This document shows positions 60,683-64,000 of a DNA stretch of 64,000 nt, one piece after another (the first letter of the stretch is position 1; each line of letters starts with the position of its first letter). Made by a program: the position numbers and the translations under genes. Source of the DNA: Flavobacterium oreochromis. Lineage in GTDB: Bacteria; Bacteroidota; Bacteroidia; Flavobacteriales; Flavobacteriaceae. The notes under the pieces were generated by a model. It had not been told where the DNA came from. It worked only from the letters and a program-made list of their open reading frames with translations, and did not search any database. The stretch spans positions 1,178,001 through 1,242,000 of the forward strand of contig NZ_CP067377.1 in assembly GCF_019565455.1 (NCBI RefSeq). The letters run 5' to 3'.

Positions 60683-60690
60683 TATCTTTG
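60683..60690 (+). promoter_or_regulatory. -7 element of mrp
   Basis: TATCTTTG matches TAnnTTTG, about 62 bases before the mrp ATG. No TTG at the optimal spacing was seen. Confidence 0.55.
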
Positions 60691-60751
60691 CAATCTAAAA
60701 TCAGTTTAAATAAAGATAAACTGATTAAATAGACTGTTAATAGTTATTAAG

Positions 60752-61879
60752 ATGAAGCTAGATAGAAAAGAAATATTAAAAGCACTAGAAAATATATCGG
60801 TTGCCGGTGAAGGTAAAAATATGGTGGAAAGCGGTGCGGTGACAAATGTATTAACTTTTGGAAACGAAGTAGTAGTAGATGTTACATTAGCTACACCTGC
60901 TATGCACATTAAAAAACGTACAGAAGATGATATTCGTAAATTAATTAATGAAACATTTTCTTCAGAAATTACCGTAAAAGTAAATATAAAAGTAGAAGTC
61001 CCTGAAAAAAATGAAATAAAAGGAAAAGTAATTCCAGGGATTTCTAATATTATTGCAGTTGCTTCTGGTAAAGGAGGAGTTGGTAAGTCAACAGTAACAG
61101 CAAATTTGGCTGTTACCCTAGGTAAAATGGGATTTAGAGTAGGGGTTTTAGATGCTGATATTTATGGTCCTTCTATGCCAATCATGTTTGACGTTGAAAA
61201 TGAAAAACCAATATCAGTAGAGGTAGAAGGTAAATCAAAAATGAAACCAATAGAAAGTTATGAAATTAAATTACTTTCTATAGGGTTTTTTACAGCACCT
61301 AGTCAAGCGGTAATATGGCGTGGTCCTATGGCAGCAAAAGCTTTAAATCAAATGATTTTTGATGCCGCTTGGGGAGATTTAGACTTTTTACTGATAGATC
61401 TACCTCCAGGAACAGGAGATATTCATTTATCTATTATGCAATCTTTACCTATAACAGGAGCAGTTGTTGTAAGTACCCCACAAGCAGTAGCATTAGCCGA
61501 TGCTAAAAAAGGAGTTTCTATGTTCTTGTCAGAAAGTATTAATGTACCAGTATTAGGAATTATTGAAAATATGGCCTATTTTACACCGGAAGAGTTGCCA
61601 AATAATAAATACTATATCTTTGGTAAAGAAGGGGCTAAGAATTTAGCTAAAGACTTAGAAGTGCCATTTTTAGGAGAAGTGCCAATCGTACAAAGTATTC
61701 GTGAGGCAGGAGATTATGGGAGACCAGCAGCTTTACAAACCGCTTCCCCTTTAGAAAAAGTATTTGAAGAAATTGCTCGAAACGTAGTAGAAGAAACGGT
61801 TAAAAGAAATGAAGATCTTCCACCTACAGAAGCAATAAAAATAACAACAATGGCTGGTTGTTCAGCTGTAAAAAAATAG
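60752..61879 (+). CDS. mrp: Mrp/ApbC (NBP35-like) iron-sulfur cluster carrier ATPase
   Basis: P-loop ATPase of 375 residues thought to carry Fe-S clusters. It has an N-terminal DUF59/MIP18-type domain (residues 1-90), a deviant Walker A loop ASGKGGVGKSTVTANLA, LDADIYGPSMP and IDLPPGTGDIH. The C-x-x-C pair that binds the cluster in E. coli ApbC is not present: the equivalent region reads ENMAYFTPEELPNNKYY. A single Cys lies in the C-terminal TTMAGCSAVKK. This form appears normal for Flavobacteria. The NifU-domain gene follows, supporting a role in Fe-S handling. Confidence 0.93.
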   Translation: MKLDRKEILKALENISVAGEGKNMVESGAVTNVLTFGNEVVVDVTLATPAMHIKKRTEDDIRKLINETFSSEITVKVNIKVEVPEKNEIKGKVIPGISNIIAVASGKGGVGKSTVTANLAVTLGKMGFRVGVLDADIYGPSMPIMFDVENEKPISVEVEGKSKMKPIESYEIKLLSIGFFTAPSQAVIWRGPMAAKALNQMIFDAAWGDLDFLLIDLPPGTGDIHLSIMQSLPITGAVVVSTPQAVALADAKKGVSMFLSESINVPVLGIIENMAYFTPEELPNNKYYIFGKEGAKNLAKDLEVPFLGEVPIVQSIREAGDYGRPAALQTASPLEKVFEEIARNVVEETVKRNEDLPPTEAIKITTMAGCSAVKK

Positions 61880-61935
61880 TTTTCAGTAACAGTATAATTT
61901 TTTTGTTACTGTAGTGTCTATAAATCGAAAGAAAA

Positions 61936-62178
61936 ATGACAAATCAAGAATTAGAGCAAAACGTTATAAAAGCTTTAGACGAAATACGTCCTTTTCTCAA
62001 ATCTGATGGTGGAGATATAACACTAATTAGTATAGAAGATGATAAACTAGTTAAAGTTCGTTTAGAAGGAGCTTGTACAAATTGTAATTTAAGCATTAGT
62101 ACATTAAAAGCAGGAGTAGAGACAACCATTAAGAAATATGCGCCACAAATTGAAAGCGTAATTAATGTTAGTCAATAA
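61936..62178 (+). CDS. NifU-like C-terminal domain protein (Fe-S scaffold)
   Basis: An 80-residue NFU domain with the cluster-binding pair Cys47 and Cys50 in GACTNCNLSISTLKAG and the preceding SDGGDITLISIE. It carries or transfers [4Fe-4S] clusters. It is 56 bases after mrp and probably co-transcribed with it. Confidence 0.93.
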   Translation: MTNQELEQNVIKALDEIRPFLKSDGGDITLISIEDDKLVKVRLEGACTNCNLSISTLKAGVETTIKKYAPQIESVINVSQ

Positions 62179-62282
62179 ATCTGATACAAGTTAATAGTTT
62201 TTGCCTTGATAAATATCATGATTTTTATCTGATATTTAGTAGAACTTTAAACTCTTAATTTCCCTTTTAAAAATTAAATGTA

Positions 62283-63341
62283 ATGATAGAAACAGATATA
62301 CTTATTATAGGAGCAGGACCTACAGGACTTTTTACTGTTTTTGAGGCAGGTTTATTAAAACTTAAGTGTCACTTAATAGACGGTTTACCACAACCAGGAG
62401 GTCAATTAACAGAGTTATATCCTAAAAAGCCTATTTTTGATATTCCAGGTTTTCCATCTGTAAATGCAGGTGATTTGGTTGATAACCTAATGGAGCAAAT
62501 TAAACAGTTTCAACCTGGTTTCACATTAAATGAGGTGGCTGAAAAGATTCAAAAGTTAGAAGATGGTACTTTTATAGTTACAACTAATAAAGGAACAGAG
62601 CACCATGCTAAAGCAGTGGCTATTGCGGGAGGACTAGGTATTTTTGAGCCTAGAAAACCTGTTTTAAAAGATTTAGAATTTTATGAACAAGAAGATAGAG
62701 GGATTGAATATTTTGTAAAAGATCCTGAGAAATTTCGTGATAAAAAAATTGTTATTTCTGGAGGTGGTGATTCTGCTCTTGATTGGACTATTTTTCTATC
62801 AAATGTAGCTTCAGAAGTAACATTAGTACATCGTCGTAATGAGTTTCGAGGAGCTTTAGACTCTGTTGAAAAAGTACAAGAATTAAAGCAAAAAGGAAAA
62901 ATTAAGCTAATTACAGAGGCTGAAGTTTGTGGTTTTAAAGGTTCTGAACGAATTGAATCTGTAGATATTCAAGTAGGAACAGCTAGAATGAATGTAGTTT
63001 GTGATTATTTTATTCCTCTCTTCGGATTAACACCTAAGTTAGGACCTATTGCAAATTGGGGACTTGAAATTGAAAAAAATGCAATCAAAGTAAATAACGC
63101 ATTAGATTATCAAACAAATGTAGAAGGAATTTACGCTATAGGAGATGTGAATATATATCCAGGTAAACTAAAACTTATTTTATGTGGTTTTCATGAAGCA
63201 ACTCTCATGTGTCAGAGTGTTTATAATAAACTAAATCCAGGTAAAAAATACGTCTTAAAATATACAACCGTTTCAGGAATTGACGGTTTTGATGGTTCAA
63301 GAAAAGAAGCTGAAAAAGCCGTTGTGAAAGCAATTCAGTAG
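62283..63341 (+). CDS. Ferredoxin--NADP reductase, thioredoxin reductase-like type
   Basis: A 352-residue flavoprotein with the FAD motif DILIIGAGPTGLFTVFEAG, PQPGGQLTELYPKKPIFDIPGFP, the NADP motif IVISGGGDSALDWTIFL with VHRRNEFRGA, and YAIGDVNIYPGK. It lacks the redox C-x-x-C of thioredoxin reductase, which identifies it as the FNR of the TrxR-like group. It supplies reduced ferredoxin; the neighbouring Mrp and NFU genes fit an Fe-S/electron-transfer group. Confidence 0.92.
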   Translation: MIETDILIIGAGPTGLFTVFEAGLLKLKCHLIDGLPQPGGQLTELYPKKPIFDIPGFPSVNAGDLVDNLMEQIKQFQPGFTLNEVAEKIQKLEDGTFIVTTNKGTEHHAKAVAIAGGLGIFEPRKPVLKDLEFYEQEDRGIEYFVKDPEKFRDKKIVISGGGDSALDWTIFLSNVASEVTLVHRRNEFRGALDSVEKVQELKQKGKIKLITEAEVCGFKGSERIESVDIQVGTARMNVVCDYFIPLFGLTPKLGPIANWGLEIEKNAIKVNNALDYQTNVEGIYAIGDVNIYPGKLKLILCGFHEATLMCQSVYNKLNPGKKYVLKYTTVSGIDGFDGSRKEAEKAVVKAIQ

Positions 63342-63377
63342 CAAATATTTTAATAAAAAATAGGTAGTGTAATTGTT

Positions 63378-63570
63378 AGACTGCACTCAAAAGTTTAGAT
63401 AAATTTTATAATTAATCATCAGAATAATGAGCCCGATATTGTATCGGGCTCATTATTTTTAAATTAGACTAGATTTCTTTGTTATCCGTAATAGATTATG
63501 AATTTCTTTTTTCAATTGAATAGTAGAATTATACTTTTTTAAGATAAAATAGTTCAGATTTTAATCACTC
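63378..63570. repeat. Dispersed intergenic repeat, copy B
   Basis: Related to 48327-48480, with a better central palindrome and about 30 additional bases (63495-63525). It holds no frame. The palindrome doubles as the terminator between the FNR and the EamA gene. Confidence 0.7.
63426..63460. terminator. Bidirectional terminator inside repeat copy B
   Basis: AATGAGCCCGATA (63426-63438) and TATCGGGCTCATT (63442-63454) form a perfect 13-base stem with a three-base loop, followed by ATTTTT. It lies between the convergent FNR and EamA genes. Confidence 0.88.
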
Positions 63571-63626
63571 AAAGAAGTTTTCAAATAAACAATTCTTATA
63601 CAATGCCTTTGATTTTTAATATCCCC

Positions 63627-64000
63627 TCATTTTTTACTTGCTAGGTATACACCGCTTAATATAATTCCTGTGCTAACTAATTGCATAGGATTTAAGGTTT
63701 CATTATCTAAGATCCCCCAACTTAATGCTATAATTGGAATAAAATAAGTAACAGATGAAGCAAATAGAGGAGATGATATTTGTATAAGTTGATAGTATAA
63801 AATATTTGCAATACCTGTTCCTACCATACCAAGTATTAATATAAATAGTGTGGAATGTATAGTCTTAGTCTCTAAAATAATTTCTCCATATCCATTGTAA
63901 AATAAAATAATAAGAGCAGGGATTAACATTACCGAAAAGTTTCCAGTTGAAATGCTTAGTGGACTAACGTCAGGTAAGTATTTCTTTATTAAGTTTACAT
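63627..64000 (-). CDS. EamA/DMT family transporter, C-terminal part, cut by window edge
   Basis: The frame is open to the right edge of the window, so the N-terminal part is missing. The visible part has about four membrane segments of the EamA type (LFILILGMVGTGIANILYYQLIQ, then FASSVTYFIPIIALSWGILDNETL), which is the conserved C-terminal repeat of drug/metabolite transporters. The internal ATG at 63929 is not the real start, because the sequence upstream (LPDVSPLSISTGNFSVM) is in frame and typical of the family. Substrate unknown. Confidence 0.88.
   Translation of the reverse strand, partial: VNLIKKYLPDVSPLSISTGNFSVMLIPALIILFYNGYGEIILETKTIHSTLFILILGMVGTGIANILYYQLIQISSPLFASSVTYFIPIIALSWGILDNETLNPMQLVSTGIILSGVYLASKK

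Overview
The window is chromosomal DNA of a low-GC member of the Bacteroidota, family Flavobacteriaceae. The evidence is (i) promoters of the form TTG-N17..19-TAnnTTTG in front of tRNA and protein genes, (ii) several secreted proteins ending in type IX secretion (T9SS) C-terminal sorting domains, (iii) the gliding/T9SS gene sprE next to a bactofilin and the ATP synthase operon, (iv) the DUF177-rpmF-fabH-accB-accC cluster, (v) an ATP synthase operon without atpD/atpC, and (vi) a secreted family 8 polysaccharide lyase. A Flavobacterium-like species fits best; I cannot fix the species from sequence alone.

Layout. 1-2450: tRNA-Asp, a degenerate two-ORF insertion sequence (ISL3/ISAon1-like) and three identical tRNA-Asn genes. 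2463-13307: envelope and metabolism genes (rseP, secreted M1 and M13 peptidases, class I fumarase, a secreted LRR protein, a SCO1 copper chaperone, a nucleosidase-like protein). 13554-22560: chondroitinase-like lyase followed by a surface polysaccharide cluster (rfbC, rfbD, UDP-glucuronate decarboxylase-like gene, initiating sugar-phosphate transferase, GT2, CapK-like adenylate-forming enzyme, methyltransferase). 22643-29878: purD, two small flavobacterial membrane proteins, upp, an LPS-type GT90/DUF4254/GT9 group and a ferredoxin-type reductase. 30041-32059: secreted PIG-L deacetylase with duplicated discoidin domains. 32207-41093: sprE, bactofilin, AtpZ/AtpI-like protein and atpBEFHAG. 41146-46868: ribE, pdxA, DUF177-rpmF, fabH, accB, accC. 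46994-55050: secreted C1B peptidase, three sorting-domain proteins, a lipoprotein and its TonB-dependent receptor. 55231-56956: PhoB/PhoR-like two-component pair. 57104-64000: MORN-type protein, glycosyltransferase, trmB, LysE-type exporter, alkyltransferase-like protein, Mrp, NifU-domain protein, thioredoxin reductase-like FNR, and the cut-off end of an EamA transporter.

The most striking property is technical. About 25 reading frames, including essential genes (rseP, atpG, fabH), are broken by single-base indels, nearly always one base missing in an A/T homopolymer run. Re-adding the base restores signal peptides, catalytic motifs or C-termini. This looks like uncorrected sequencing error rather than genome decay, so such genes are annotated over their full reconstructed span and the break is located in each entry.

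I did not find a convincing undescribed defence, mobile or signalling system. The best biological leads are a hairpin terminator between atpE and atpF that may set subunit stoichiometry, inverted repeats at the promoter regions of the M1 peptidase and the lyase genes, a cargo-less sorting-domain protein beside a TonB receptor/lipoprotein/two-component locus, and a repeat shared by two distant intergenic regions.
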